A DNA stretch of 64,000 bases. Origin: an uncultured Ignavibacteriota bacterium. Its GTDB lineage: Bacteria > Bacteroidota > Ignavibacteria > Palsa-1295. Each line of letters starts with the position of its first letter. Position 1 is the stretch's first letter. The stretch is from positions 93,020 to 157,019 of the forward strand of contig CAIUMP010000056.1 in the NCBI GenBank assembly GCA_903900335.1, in the 5' to 3' direction. Under the pieces are notes generated by a model, which searched no databases, was not told the origin of the DNA, and saw nothing but the letters and a program-made list of their open reading frames with translations. A program made the translations under genes and the position numbers. Positions 17,907 to 26,413 of this stretch are shown here, in pieces.

Positions 17907-19577
17907 ATGCTGGCGGATCTGCTCAACAATCGCATGGCTCAGCAATCCCGTCGCTTTCATAATTTCGCGGAGTTTCGCGATCACGTTCTTTCAACGTATC
18001 TCTCCTATTACCCGACGTTCGCATCGACGCTCGGGCTGCACCAGTATGACGCTCGCATCGAAGATTTCAGTGCGCCGCGCCGGGAGCATTACCTGGCTGA
18101 GCTTCGGCAAGCGAAGGAAATATTAGACCGTGATTTTCGAGAAGAGAATCCGGACAGAACGTGTCGCTTCGAATGCCGGGCGCTCGAATGGAAATTGAAC
18201 GACGAGATCTTTCGCCTGACGGAGCTTCGCGATTTCGAGTGGAACCCGATGGTCTATAACGACCAGTTGGAACTCACACATTTGTTAGACCGCGACTTCG
18301 CTCCATTCTCGGAACGGATGGGCTCGGTTCTGGTTCGATTGCGCGCCTACCCACGCGTGCTTGCCATTGCGCGACAAAATTTAAGCGGGCACCTCGACCG
18401 CACCATCGTTGAAACGGGGTTGATGGCACTCCAAGGCCGACTCGATTTCCTTGAGTTCTTACCCGAGAAGTATTTCTCCCATCTCACGAACCCTCAGTTG
18501 GTTGCGGACCTTACGGAAGCGATGCAAACCGCCAAGCTTGCGATCTCGCACTTCATGGAAGCCATACGTACCGTCGTCCTTCCAACTGCAATGTATGACT
18601 CCTTCCGTCTTGGCCCGGATCTGCTTCAGCGGTTCATCAAGTCCTCAGAACTGATCGATGATTCGATCGACGATCTTCTGAAGAAGGGGCGCGCAGAGAT
18701 GGATCGCCTCACGGTAGAGTTATACAAGAAGAGCGCCGAACTGGACTCGAAGATGACCACGCAAGAGGTGTTCCACACCTTCGTCGAGTCCGACCACTTC
18801 AATGAACGGACGATCTTGAGTGAGATGGACAGCATGCTCGAGCGCATACGCCAGTTCATCGTGCAGCACGATCTGATCGAGATGCCTTCCGAGGTTCGCT
18901 GCACCGTCGAGGAGACACCCGCGCACATGCGCTGGGCCTTCGCCGCAATGAACAGCCCAGGGGCCTTCGAACAGGTGGCAACAGAAGCGCTCTATTATAT
19001 CACGCTTCCGGAAGCGACGTGGGAGGAGACTCAGCGAAAAGAGTACTTGCACGGCCTCAATCGCTCCGTTTTGGAGATCATCTCTATTCACGAGGCCTAT
19101 CCCGGACATTACACGCATTTCCTCCATCTTCAAAATGTGAAGAGCAAAGTGGGTAAGTGTTTCTGGTCCTACGCCTTTTTGGAAGGCTGGGCCCATTACA
19201 CCGAGGAGATGATGCTCGAGGCCGGATGGGGCAATGGCGACCCAAGAATCCATATCGCGTATTTACAAGAGGCGCTCATCCGGTTGTGCCGTTACGTCGC
19301 CTCTCTCGAATTACATTCCGGAAAGATGACTTTGTCGGAGGTGCAGCACCTCTTCGAAGAAAAGGCTCTGCTGCGACCGATCGCGGCACGCAAGGAAGCA
19401 GAGCGTGCCGTCTTCGATCCGGGATACCTCTTCTACACGCTTGGCAAATTCCAGATCCGCGAGCTTCGCGAACGTTTACAGAAGCAGCCTGGATTTTCGC
19501 TGTATGATTTTCACAATGAGTTCTTGAGCTTCGGAACTGCGCCTGTGAGCATCATTGCGGAGATGATGGAAGCGTAA
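17907..19577 (+). CDS. DUF885 family metallopeptidase-like protein
   Basis: About 556 residues. The ATG at 17907 is preferred because GAGG at 17897-17900 is well spaced from it; a GTG at 17895 is also in frame. The key motif IHEAYPGHYTHFLHL corresponds to the HEAxPGHH zinc-site motif of DUF885 proteins, and SYAFLEGWAHYTEEMMLEAG to their second conserved block with the distal Glu. One position that is usually His is Tyr here (PGHY), with a His two residues later. There is no signal peptide. The family is thought to include zinc carboxypeptidase-like enzymes; the substrate is unknown. The gene is followed by a perfect hairpin at 19599-19628. Confidence 0.85.
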   Translation: MLADLLNNRMAQQSRRFHNFAEFRDHVLSTYLSYYPTFASTLGLHQYDARIEDFSAPRREHYLAELRQAKEILDRDFREENPDRTCRFECRALEWKLNDEIFRLTELRDFEWNPMVYNDQLELTHLLDRDFAPFSERMGSVLVRLRAYPRVLAIARQNLSGHLDRTIVETGLMALQGRLDFLEFLPEKYFSHLTNPQLVADLTEAMQTAKLAISHFMEAIRTVVLPTAMYDSFRLGPDLLQRFIKSSELIDDSIDDLLKKGRAEMDRLTVELYKKSAELDSKMTTQEVFHTFVESDHFNERTILSEMDSMLERIRQFIVQHDLIEMPSEVRCTVEETPAHMRWAFAAMNSPGAFEQVATEALYYITLPEATWEETQRKEYLHGLNRSVLEIISIHEAYPGHYTHFLHLQNVKSKVGKCFWSYAFLEGWAHYTEEMMLEAGWGNGDPRIHIAYLQEALIRLCRYVASLELHSGKMTLSEVQHLFEEKALLRPIAARKEAERAVFDPGYLFYTLGKFQIRELRERLQKQPGFSLYDFHNEFLSFGTAPVSIIAEMMEA

Positions 19578-19598
19578 CCTATTCGGCAAACAACACCG

Positions 19599-19628
19599 CT
19601 GTCATTCCCGCTTTCGCGGGAATGACAG
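19599..19628. repeat. perfect 13-bp hairpin, REP-like or terminator
   Basis: Arms CTGTCATTCCCGC (19599-19611) and GCGGGAATGACAG (19616-19628) surround a TTTC loop, 21 bases after the DUF885 stop codon. There is no U-tract, so it is either a factor-dependent terminator or mRNA-stabilising hairpin, or a copy of a dispersed palindromic repeat. Confidence 0.7.
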
Positions 19629-19721
19629 TTCATGCAAACAGGTGTGTGGCGCAATGCTCAGCCACACATCGGCGCTCATGACTATTTGGTTTCGACAAAT
19701 TTACTTTCCCCACGTCGTTTC

Positions 19722-20495
19722 ATGTTAAATTCCCGTCTGTTGCCTGCTGCTGACGATCCGTTGCACTTCGTCGTGCTTCTTCACGCCTTCCCGCTTTCGA
19801 CCGCGATGTGGGACAGAATGGCGGTTGAGTTGGAAAGCATTCGAGATGATACAACGTTGCTTCTTGTCGATCTTCCGGGATTCGGGGAATCGCCTCTTCA
19901 TGAGGGTTGGACGATGAAGGGCATTGCGAAAGAAATCCGCGAGGCTATTCTTGTTCACACACCCGATCGCATCATACTCGGTGGACTGAGTATGGGAGGT
20001 TACGCGGCATTCGCATTCTATCGGGAGTACCCTTCTATGCTTCGTGGGATCGTGCTTTCGAACACCAAAGCGGAGGTAGATTCCGAAGAGGCGAAAGCAT
20101 ATCGCGCGGAGTTCGCTGCGGATGCGTTAGCGCGCGGTGCGGACGCCGCAATTGATCGGCTTTACTCGAAATTCGTTACCGAAGACACCGACGCCGAGAT
20201 AGCCATTGATATTCGCAGCTGGATGTCGGAAGCGCAACCAAGGGCGATCGCAGATGCCCTCGGTGCGATGGCTGCCCGGGAGGACTCGACAGATCTACTC
20301 AAACTCATCAGCATTCCCGCCCTCGTTATCTCCGGTTCGGAAGATGAAACGATCGCGGCAGAGATCCAGCGTAAGATGGCAAAGGAGCTCCACGGGGCAA
20401 CCTACGTGGAGATGAACGGCGCGGCACACCTGACTGCCTCGGAGCGCCCCTTGGAATGGGCCGAGGCATTTGCAAGCTTTTTGGATCGTGTTTGA
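19722..20495 (+). CDS. alpha/beta-hydrolase fold protein
   Basis: 257 residues from the ATG at 19722; upstream in-frame codons run back towards the hairpin and look non-coding. Motifs in order are VVLLHAFPLSTAMWD (oxyanion-hole His-Ala-Phe), LVDLPGFGESP, the nucleophile elbow GLSMGGYAAF (Ser), VISGSEDETI (acid Asp) and GAAHLTASERPLEW (catalytic His). The triad is complete. The substrate cannot be told; relatives include esterases, haloperoxidase-like hydrolases and MenH/BioH-type enzymes. The stop codon overlaps the start of trmH by 8 bases, so the two genes are co-translated. Confidence 0.88.
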   Translation: MLNSRLLPAADDPLHFVVLLHAFPLSTAMWDRMAVELESIRDDTTLLLVDLPGFGESPLHEGWTMKGIAKEIREAILVHTPDRIILGGLSMGGYAAFAFYREYPSMLRGIVLSNTKAEVDSEEAKAYRAEFAADALARGADAAIDRLYSKFVTEDTDAEIAIDIRSWMSEAQPRAIADALGAMAAREDSTDLLKLISIPALVISGSEDETIAAEIQRKMAKELHGATYVEMNGAAHLTASERPLEWAEAFASFLDRV

Positions 20496-21096
20496 GAAAC
20501 TCGAACAACTGGATCTGAAGTCGCCACAGCGCACGGCGAAAATCGACTTCGCCCTGCAGCGTAGGCAGCCGACGCTCACGGTTGTATTGGAGAATATTCA
20601 CGACCCTCACAACATGAACGCAATCCTGCGCTCGTGTGATGCGGTGGGAGTGATGACCGTGCATCTTGTCTATTACATCGAAGAATTTCCCAAGCTCAAC
20701 CATGTGACTTCCAGCGGAGCCTATAAATGGATCGAGTATGTGCGGCATACATCCGTTGCATCTTGCTTTGAGAAACTCCACGACGATGGATTCCAGATTC
20801 TTGCAACCAAGATAGAACCCAACGCGAAGACCATTTATGATTGCGACCTGACTCGCCCCACCGCACTCGTGCTTGGCAACGAGCATCGGGGCGTTTCGGA
20901 GGAAGTTGCGAGGCTTGCGGACGAACTGATCTACATTCCAATGATGGGAATGGCCGAAAGCCTGAACGTCTCGGTGGCGACGGCGGTGGCGCTCTTCGAG
21001 GCTCACCGTCAGCGGCGGGAGCTGGGAATGTACGACGCACCGCAACTTTCGCCGGAGGCGCTCCGTTCGAAGCGAGTCGAATGGCTGATGAAATAG
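20488..21096 (+). CDS. trmH: SpoU-family tRNA (guanosine-18-2'-O)-methyltransferase
   Basis: About 202 residues from a GTG at 20488; a TTG at 20470 is also possible, and both overlap the hydrolase gene. The N-terminal QRRQPTLTVVLENIHDPHNM and then AILRSCDAVGV match E. coli TrmH closely. The SPOUT knot motifs follow: LVLGNEHRGVSEEV (motif 2, with Glu/Arg) and IPMMGMAESLNVSVATAVAL (motif 3, AdoMet binding). It would methylate the ribose of G18 in the D-loop of tRNAs using AdoMet. The gene is sandwiched in an operon between the hydrolase and the VWA protein, with 1 base between its stop codon and the next start. Confidence 0.9.
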   Translation: MFEKLEQLDLKSPQRTAKIDFALQRRQPTLTVVLENIHDPHNMNAILRSCDAVGVMTVHLVYYIEEFPKLNHVTSSGAYKWIEYVRHTSVASCFEKLHDDGFQILATKIEPNAKTIYDCDLTRPTALVLGNEHRGVSEEVARLADELIYIPMMGMAESLNVSVATAVALFEAHRQRRELGMYDAPQLSPEALRSKRVEWLMK

Positions 21097-21097
21097 T

Positions 21098-23347
21098 TTG
21101 AACCACATCTCGCTCACTCTCAACGCCGGTCCACTCTGGCTGTATCTTCTTATCCTGCTGGCCAGTGTACTGGTGGCGGTTTGGTCGTACCGTAATACGA
21201 TTCCGCGCACAACGAACTTTCGTAGGAATGCACTGATCACGCTTCGCTCGTTGGGCCTGGCTGCGCTGCTTTTGGCGATCTTCCAGCCGATCTTTAGCTC
21301 CACCACCACCCAGAAGACAATCCCTTCGTTCGCACTTGTGATGGACAACTCGCAGTCCATGGCGCTGCCGGAGCAAGGACATGTTCTCACACGTAGCACA
21401 GCGACGCGTAGGGACGCTATGGTTGCAAGCATTCACGAAGCGATACCAAAGGGAATGCTGACTGACGGTACGCAGTCCGATCTCTACTCTGTCGGTGAAC
21501 GCACCTATTCGCTTGGCAATAAGACGCCGATTGATAGCATTCGTCCTGTCGCTTCGCAGACCGATCTTTCTAGTTTGTTCGAGGTGATTCGCGCTGAACG
21601 CAAGACGAAGAACACCGAGGCGATCGTTCTGTACACGGACGGTGCATTCACTGCCGGAAAGAACCCCGTCTATTCCGCTACCGATCTCGGTGTACCTGTT
21701 TACGTCGTGGGACTTGGTGATTCGACGGAGCCGCGCGATGTAGCCGTGACAGAGCTCTTCACCAATGAGGTAGGTACCATCGGTGCGCTGCAGCCGGTGG
21801 ACATTACGATCCACTACGGTGGCGCAAAGCCGGGAGAGCACATCACGGTCGAGCTCTTCGAAGAAGAGCAAAAGCTCGGCGAACGAGCGATCGAGATCGC
21901 CCAGGCAAGTGGAGATGAAGCCGTGAGCTTTCAATACACCCCGACAACCGAGGGGACGAAGAAGCTGATCGCGAAGGTCACGACACTTTCTGGCGAAGCA
22001 ACAGACAAGAACAATCTGCGCATTGCGTATGTCAAGGTGTTGAAGAACAAGTTTCATGTCCTTCTCTTTGCAGGCGCGCCATCGAGTGATGTGAGCTTCT
22101 TGCGACAGTTCTTTTCGGAAAATCCATCGCTCCAGCTCACGACATTTATTCAGAAGCAGGGAGCCGAGTTTTACGAGGGTACACCGACACGTGAGAAGTT
22201 CGGACAAGTGGATCTTGTGGTACTTGCCGGTTTTCCCATCGCATCAACTTCGGACGCCACGATCGCGCTTGTACGCGATCTTCTGACGCGCGAGGGGCGC
22301 TCGTTGCTTTTCGTCGCATCCCGTCAACTCGATCTTGGGAAGCTTCAGCAATTGGGAGATGCACTGCCGTTCAAAGTGGAGCCGCGAATGGCATCACAGA
22401 ATGAGATCAAGGCTGGCATGGCAGTCAATCCAGCTGTCTCAGATAATCCGGTGCTGCACATTCCCCCGGATGAACGCGGGAAGATCAGCTGGGATGGCGT
22501 CGCCCCGCTCTTCAAAACCGAAACTCACTTTCAGGCGCGGCCCGAAAGCCAAACGCTCGCTGAAGCGACTATGGCTGGCGTAAAACTTGGCGAGCCGCTC
22601 ATTCTTTCACGTCATATTGGACAAGCCCGGCAGCTGGCGATCACAGGCTACGGCCTGTGGCAGTGGAAGCTTACCAGCTTCGGACGTGAGCGCGCGTATG
22701 CGAACCGTAGCGACACAGCAAAGCAACTCGTAAGTGCACTCGATCTATTCCTATCGAACGCGGCGCGTTGGCTAACGACGGAAGAATCGAACAAACGCGT
22801 ACGCATCGCGCCGGAGCGGAAGTTCTATCAGGCCGGAGAACGCATCGAAGTCTTCGGACAAGTCTATAATGAGAGCTACGAGCCGATGGAACATGCGGAC
22901 GTCACCATCCGCATAACAGGATCTGCGCTCACAAAGCCCGTGGATCTCGCGTTGGAGGCTGTGGGCAACGGACGCTTCACCGCCGTGATGCCGGAAGGGC
23001 TACCGAAAGGTGATTACGCATTCAAAGGAGCGGCCTCTGCCAGTGGCGTGGAGATCGGAACAGACGATGGGCGATTCAACGTCGGCGATTTTAATATTGA
23101 GCTTGCGGAGCCGCGTATGAGAAGCGATATTCTCCGACAAATGGCTGAACGCACCGGAGGAAAATTCTACACACCTGAAACAGCGGTGAATATTCTCAAG
23201 GACATTCAGGCCTCGCCGCGCTTCACGCCACGCGAAATCTCCAACACCAGGGATTTCGAGATATGGAATAGCTGGCCGCTGCTAGCTCTCGCACTGCTGT
23301 TCTTCAGCACTGAGTGGTTTATTCGCAAGCGATTGGGGATGTTATAG
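21098..23347 (+). CDS. membrane protein with VWA-like and glutamine-amidotransferase-like domains
   Basis: 749 residues, starting with TTG at 21098, one base after the trmH stop. This start is needed because it provides the N-terminal membrane helices (WLYLLILLASVLVAVW and then LRSLGLAALLLAIF), and no ATG occurs before residue ~80. After these comes FALVMDNSQSMALP, whose DNSQS fits the DxSxS MIDAS metal site of VWA domains. A class I glutamine-amidotransferase-like beta/alpha domain follows (FHVLLFAGAPSSDVSFLRQF ... VDLVVLAGFP). The C-terminus has an Ig-like region and a last helix (WPLLALALLFFSTEWFI). The family is widespread next to BatA/MoxR genes, but none is present here. Function is unknown. 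Confidence 0.8.
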   Translation: MNHISLTLNAGPLWLYLLILLASVLVAVWSYRNTIPRTTNFRRNALITLRSLGLAALLLAIFQPIFSSTTTQKTIPSFALVMDNSQSMALPEQGHVLTRSTATRRDAMVASIHEAIPKGMLTDGTQSDLYSVGERTYSLGNKTPIDSIRPVASQTDLSSLFEVIRAERKTKNTEAIVLYTDGAFTAGKNPVYSATDLGVPVYVVGLGDSTEPRDVAVTELFTNEVGTIGALQPVDITIHYGGAKPGEHITVELFEEEQKLGERAIEIAQASGDEAVSFQYTPTTEGTKKLIAKVTTLSGEATDKNNLRIAYVKVLKNKFHVLLFAGAPSSDVSFLRQFFSENPSLQLTTFIQKQGAEFYEGTPTREKFGQVDLVVLAGFPIASTSDATIALVRDLLTREGRSLLFVASRQLDLGKLQQLGDALPFKVEPRMASQNEIKAGMAVNPAVSDNPVLHIPPDERGKISWDGVAPLFKTETHFQARPESQTLAEATMAGVKLGEPLILSRHIGQARQLAITGYGLWQWKLTSFGRERAYANRSDTAKQLVSALDLFLSNAARWLTTEESNKRVRIAPERKFYQAGERIEVFGQVYNESYEPMEHADVTIRITGSALTKPVDLALEAVGNGRFTAVMPEGLPKGDYAFKGAASASGVEIGTDDGRFNVGDFNIELAEPRMRSDILRQMAERTGGKFYTPETAVNILKDIQASPRFTPREISNTRDFEIWNSWPLLALALLFFSTEWFIRKRLGML

Positions 23348-23364
23348 ACCAGCGCAAACACTGT

Positions 23365-23404
23365 AAAAAGGCCGGCACCCCATTGGAATGGAGATGCCGG
23401 CCTT
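23365..23404. terminator. bidirectional terminator between the VWA and DoxX genes
   Basis: Arms AAGGCCGGCA (23368-23377) and TGCCGGCCTT (23395-23404) form a 10-bp stem, with an inner CCATT/AATGG pairing. The A-run at 23365-23369 becomes a U-tract on the minus strand, so it best terminates the leftward DoxX gene. It also lies 20 bases after the stop codon of the rightward gene. Confidence 0.8.
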
Positions 23405-23445
23405 AAGCTTGCTAGCCCGTTCTGCCGAAATTGTCCCAACCGGCC

Positions 23446-23877
23446 TTAGGCAGTCGCGACCTGGAGTGACGCCTGGCTACGTCCGTCCAGGCTCATTTGC
23501 CACGGCGTCGGAATGGCGGTCATCAACAACCCGGCACCAATGAGCGCGAAGTTCTTCATGAAGTTGACCATGTCCCCCATCTTCGCCATCGGGTCAGAAT
23601 CATTCCAGAAGGCATGCATAGTGAATGTCACTGGCAGGAGAAAGAGGATCATCGCGGCGACACCGATCTTAGGCTTGTAGCCAGTCAGTATGCTCAGAGA
23701 TGCGATCGTCAGCAGCACGCCGCCGATGAATACGCTTACTTCCGGCATCGGCACGCCCTTGCTCGCCGCATAGCCTGCGAGCATTGCGTTGCTGGAAAAA
23801 TGGTTGAAAGCATTAAATAGCAGATACAACCCAAAAATAATGCGCCCAATAAGAAAAGAGATCTTCATAATCGACAT
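23446..23877 (-). CDS. DoxX family membrane protein
   Basis: 143 residues, with four hydrophobic helices: ISFLIGRIIFGLYLLFNAF, VFIGGVLLTIASLSILTGY, IGVAAMILFLLPVTFTMHAF and NFMKNFALIGAGLLMTAI. This is the topology of DoxX/DoxD-like inner-membrane proteins, whose best-known members take part in thiosulfate oxidation or oxidative-stress membrane complexes. The SNAMLAGYAASKGVPMPE loop between helices 1 and 2 is typical of the DoxX branch. ATG 23877 or ATG 23868 could start translation; neither has a clear ribosome-binding site. It appears monocistronic, with the terminator at 23365-23404. Confidence 0.88.
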   Translation of the reverse strand: MSIMKISFLIGRIIFGLYLLFNAFNHFSSNAMLAGYAASKGVPMPEVSVFIGGVLLTIASLSILTGYKPKIGVAAMILFLLPVTFTMHAFWNDSDPMAKMGDMVNFMKNFALIGAGLLMTAIPTPWQMSLDGRSQASLQVATA

Positions 23878-23970
23878 TAGTTAGAATGTGTGTTTACGCA
23901 ATCATTGTTGCAACTACCACTTCTAACGACAGCCCATTCTTATTTGTTTCAACAATTATTATTTCGTTGA

Positions 23971-24606
23971 TTATGGCTTGGATTCGAAGCTTTTCTTTCG
24001 GATGATGGCAAACCATGCCTTCGGTCCACCAGCACTATAGCGCGAGCCGTCGTACTCCGGTCGTACGTTGTAGTTGGATGGCGTAACGGACTCGACAGTC
24101 CAGCCTTCCTGAAAACGGTCGTGAAGCATCTGTTTCGAAATCCTTCTCGGACCTTGCAAACCGGGCTCTGCGTCGCTGAAGCAAATGAGGAAGAGCCGTC
24201 CTCCAGGTTTTAGTACATGCGCAAGCCCCATGACATACCTCGCTGCGTCTTCATCACTAAATACATGGAAGACACCGCTGTCGATGATGTTATCGAACTG
24301 CTCGTCCCAATCACCGAGCGTTAGGCCATCCTTGACGAGGAAGGTGGCGGCGATGCCTCTCTCTTGCGCCTTGGATGCTGCACGTTGAATTGCATCCGGC
24401 ACGAAATCGTACCCCGTTACGGTGCAGCCGCGCGCTGCAAAGAAGAGCGCATTTTCTCCAGTACCGCAGCCGGAGTCGAGCAGCGTACCGTGGATCTGAT
24501 CAGCAACGGCAACGAGTGCCTTTTGCGGAGTGGGGATTTCCCATGCCGGGGCTTCGCCGGAATAAGCGTTTTGGAATGTCGTCTGGTCGAGTGGAGTAAT
24601 TGCCAT
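23971..24606 (-). CDS. class I SAM-dependent methyltransferase
   Basis: 211 residues from the ATG at 24606 (MAITPLDQTTFQNAYSGEAP). A longer open frame reaches 24825 but crosses the low-complexity 3' end of the next gene and its terminator. Motif I is LLDSGCGTGENALFFAARG, the acidic residue at the end of beta-2 is in GYDFVPDAI, and motif IV is FDNIIDSGVFHVF. HVLKPGGRLFLICFSD is the usual post-I segment. It resembles the TehB/thiopurine/UbiE-like group of small-molecule methyltransferases. The acceptor is unknown and the neighbours give no clue. Confidence 0.88.
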   Translation of the reverse strand: MAITPLDQTTFQNAYSGEAPAWEIPTPQKALVAVADQIHGTLLDSGCGTGENALFFAARGCTVTGYDFVPDAIQRAASKAQERGIAATFLVKDGLTLGDWDEQFDNIIDSGVFHVFSDEDAARYVMGLAHVLKPGGRLFLICFSDAEPGLQGPRRISKQMLHDRFQEGWTVESVTPSNYNVRPEYDGSRYSAGGPKAWFAIIRKKSFESKP

Positions 24607-24660
24607 ACGCTTCAAACATTGTCCTTGCAAGAGTAATGCTTCTCGAACGTGCTGACACAA

Positions 24661-24686
24661 AAGAAAAAGGGAGACCATGGTCTCCC
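24661..24686 (-). terminator. rho-independent terminator of the Gly/His-rich lipoprotein gene
   Basis: The perfect 18-base palindrome GGGAGACCATGGTCTCCC (24669-24686) is followed, on the minus strand, by TTTTTCTT (complement of 24661-24668). It lies 27 bases beyond the stop codon at 24713. Confidence 0.82.
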
Positions 24687-24712
24687 TCTCTTCACCCCCC
24701 AACATTCGCTTG

Positions 24713-25153
24713 TTAGTGATGTCCCCCGCCGTGACTGGTGGAGTCCGATAATCCTCCACCACCATTGCTGCCACTGCCACCATTGTTGCTACCACCACCA
24801 TTACTACCTCCTCCGCTTGATCCACCCCCGTGGCGTGTGGAGTCTATTCCACCACCCTCGTGCTGGCTGATGCGCGTGGTGTCTCCGACATCGCAGCTGT
24901 GGTGTGCTTCAGTGGTGTCCCCGCTGTGGCGGAGATCGGTGGTGTCGCTGGTGGTGGAGTCGTGATGAACGATGCTGGAATCACGATGGGAAGCGCTGGA
25001 GTCGCTGCCGAGGGCAACACGGCCGCGGCTCACAGCGCTATCGAGGGATGTGCGCAGCCCGCTGTTAAGGATCGAGCTGAGATTATCCGAGCATCCTGAT
25101 GAGGCGGCGGTCAGCACGAAGCTAACCGCGAGTAATTTGGCAAACTGTTTCAT
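24713..25153 (-). CDS. small lipoprotein with Gly/Ser/Asn/His-rich low-complexity tail
   Basis: 146 residues from the ATG at 25153, with AGGA upstream. The signal peptide MKQFAKLLAVSFVLTAASSG ends in a lipobox cysteine (SSGC), so it should be lipid-anchored. The middle is rich in Asp, Ser, Thr and His (SASHRDSSIVHHDSTTSD), and the last ~45 residues are GGGS/GGGSN repeats ending HGGGHH. There is no family match. The His and Asp clusters could bind divalent metal; the Gly-Ser tail could be a flexible spacer. Both ideas come from composition only. It has its own terminator (24661-24686). Confidence 0.65.
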   Translation of the reverse strand: MKQFAKLLAVSFVLTAASSGCSDNLSSILNSGLRTSLDSAVSRGRVALGSDSSASHRDSSIVHHDSTTSDTTDLRHSGDTTEAHHSCDVGDTTRISQHEGGGIDSTRHGGGSSGGGSNGGGSNNGGSGSNGGGGLSDSTSHGGGHH

Positions 25154-25559
25154 TGGCAATCCTATGAAATAAACTAAAAGAGACTCACAACTAAAGACAC
25201 ACGTTGCGCCCAAGAATTACAACGTGCGTGAAGTACATGAGGAAATCGTTGCGCGGTAGCACCGACAACAAATAGGGATGCCCGCCAACGGCATACCTCC
25301 TTGCGAAAGAAAATTCGTTGCAAGCTCGGAATGACGCATGTTGCTTCGCTCGCTGTGACAACCGACTTGCCGGGCGAAAGTTGCGTCCGTTCTAGTGCAA
25401 GAACTGAATGAAATAAGGACTTCACGGGTGTAACAAATTCCAGTTTGGTCGGTTATTCCTCCCGGGTGTCGGCGTAAGCCTGTTACCTTTTGCTTTGGCG
25501 CTGGTCTTTATATGAGGGCTGTGTCCCGGATCAGTCTGTGTCTTATCATCGAACCGTGT
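25154..25559. other. 406-bp intergenic region without a recognised gene
   Basis: It separates two divergent lipoprotein genes, so it must hold both promoters. I found no exact TAnnTTTG box, tRNA, hairpin-plus-U-tract or convincing short reading frame. A GGAATGAC at 25329-25336 recalls one arm of the hairpin at 19599-19628 but is not paired. Confidence 0.5.
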
Positions 25560-26357
25560 ATGCGTAATTTCATTGCAGTTTCCGTTCTTCTTCTTGGTGT
25601 GTTCAGCTTCGGTTGCAGCCATTCGACCGATCCGCAGAGTTCAGGTGGATCCGGCAACGGGACGCCGTGGGTGACCGGGCCCTATGGCGTCGGCGGAAAC
25701 GTTGATGAGATCAATGCGGGACCTTCTTCATTTGATACGGTCTATTTTGTCGGTGCCGGCGCTGCGACGATTCATCTGACAGGACCGAAGGATACGACGG
25801 CCGGTACGTTCGGCGGATTGTACGCTTTCAATCATCTGCCTGCGGGCAATTATGCGATGACCATTTCGGTGGGCGGCTTTCCATCTTCGACGGTCTATTT
25901 CTCCGAGCCGCGTGATAGTGGTGTCGAGCATTACACGCGGCTATTTCCGGAGTCCTGGATAAAGTCAACGATCGATCTTGTTTCTCCGGATGTAGATCCC
26001 ACGAATGGATTGCATGTCAAGACCCATTTGGAAACGATGGACCTCAGTCGGCCTGCCGTTGGAACGGTGTATCTGTATCTTTCAAAGACGAATGCGATCG
26101 ATCCGAAGAAGCCAGAGACGTATGATTGGATCTGCAACTATGAGCCAGGATATCAAAAGGACAGTCTGGTGACAGTGACGATCCTGCCTCAAGAAGTACG
26201 CAAGTACTACCCCAAGGGAACGACCGTTTATTGTAAAGCCTACGCTTCGCCGTACAACCAGCAATACAATTATCCGAGCTACGATAGCACCGGGAAGCTA
26301 TTCTACCCGTACTTTGGGAAATACCCGACGAACGCAGTGCCCATCACCATTCCATAG
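25560..26357 (+). CDS. lipoprotein of unknown function
   Basis: 265 residues from the ATG at 25560, which opens a lipoprotein signal (MRNFIAVSVLLLGVFSFGC, lipobox FGC). The body is beta-rich with many Tyr, Thr and Gly residues, such as TVYFVGAGAATIHLTGPKDT and GLYAFNHLPAGNYAMTISV. The latter resembles the carboxypeptidase-regulatory-like/PEGA folds ('LPAGNYxV') often found on surface lipoproteins. The C-terminal half has TVYLYLSKT and AVPITIP segments that I do not recognise. It ends 56 bases before the SIMPL gene, which has its own promoter box. Confidence 0.65.
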   Translation: MRNFIAVSVLLLGVFSFGCSHSTDPQSSGGSGNGTPWVTGPYGVGGNVDEINAGPSSFDTVYFVGAGAATIHLTGPKDTTAGTFGGLYAFNHLPAGNYAMTISVGGFPSSTVYFSEPRDSGVEHYTRLFPESWIKSTIDLVSPDVDPTNGLHVKTHLETMDLSRPAVGTVYLYLSKTNAIDPKKPETYDWICNYEPGYQKDSLVTVTILPQEVRKYYPKGTTVYCKAYASPYNQQYNYPSYDSTGKLFYPYFGKYPTNAVPITIP

Positions 26358-26377
26358 CATGGTGGCTGCCAGGTAGT

Positions 26378-26385
26378 TATATTTG
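26378..26385 (+). promoter_or_regulatory. candidate -7 promoter box for the SIMPL gene
   Basis: TATATTTG is an exact TAnnTTTG match in the 56-bp gap, 28 bases before the ATG at 26414. No TTG-type -33 element is visible at the standard spacing. Confidence 0.45.
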
Positions 26386-26413
26386 TGCATTGATCTCCAT
26401 TCAACTTCCGGCC

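Noticed and set aside
20326..21432. 368-codon open frame on the minus strand
   Set aside because: Antisense to the hydrolase, trmH and VWA genes; basic low-quality sequence with no recognisable fold.
20696..22207. 503-codon open frame on the minus strand
   Set aside because: It is antisense to trmH and the VWA gene, both of which have clear motifs. Its translation is Arg/Cys-rich without domains, so it is a shadow of codon bias.
24606..24825. N-terminal extension of the methyltransferase to 24825
   Set aside because: The extension is translated from the Gly/Ser-coding tail and terminator of the neighbouring lipoprotein gene; family homology begins after the ATG at 24606.
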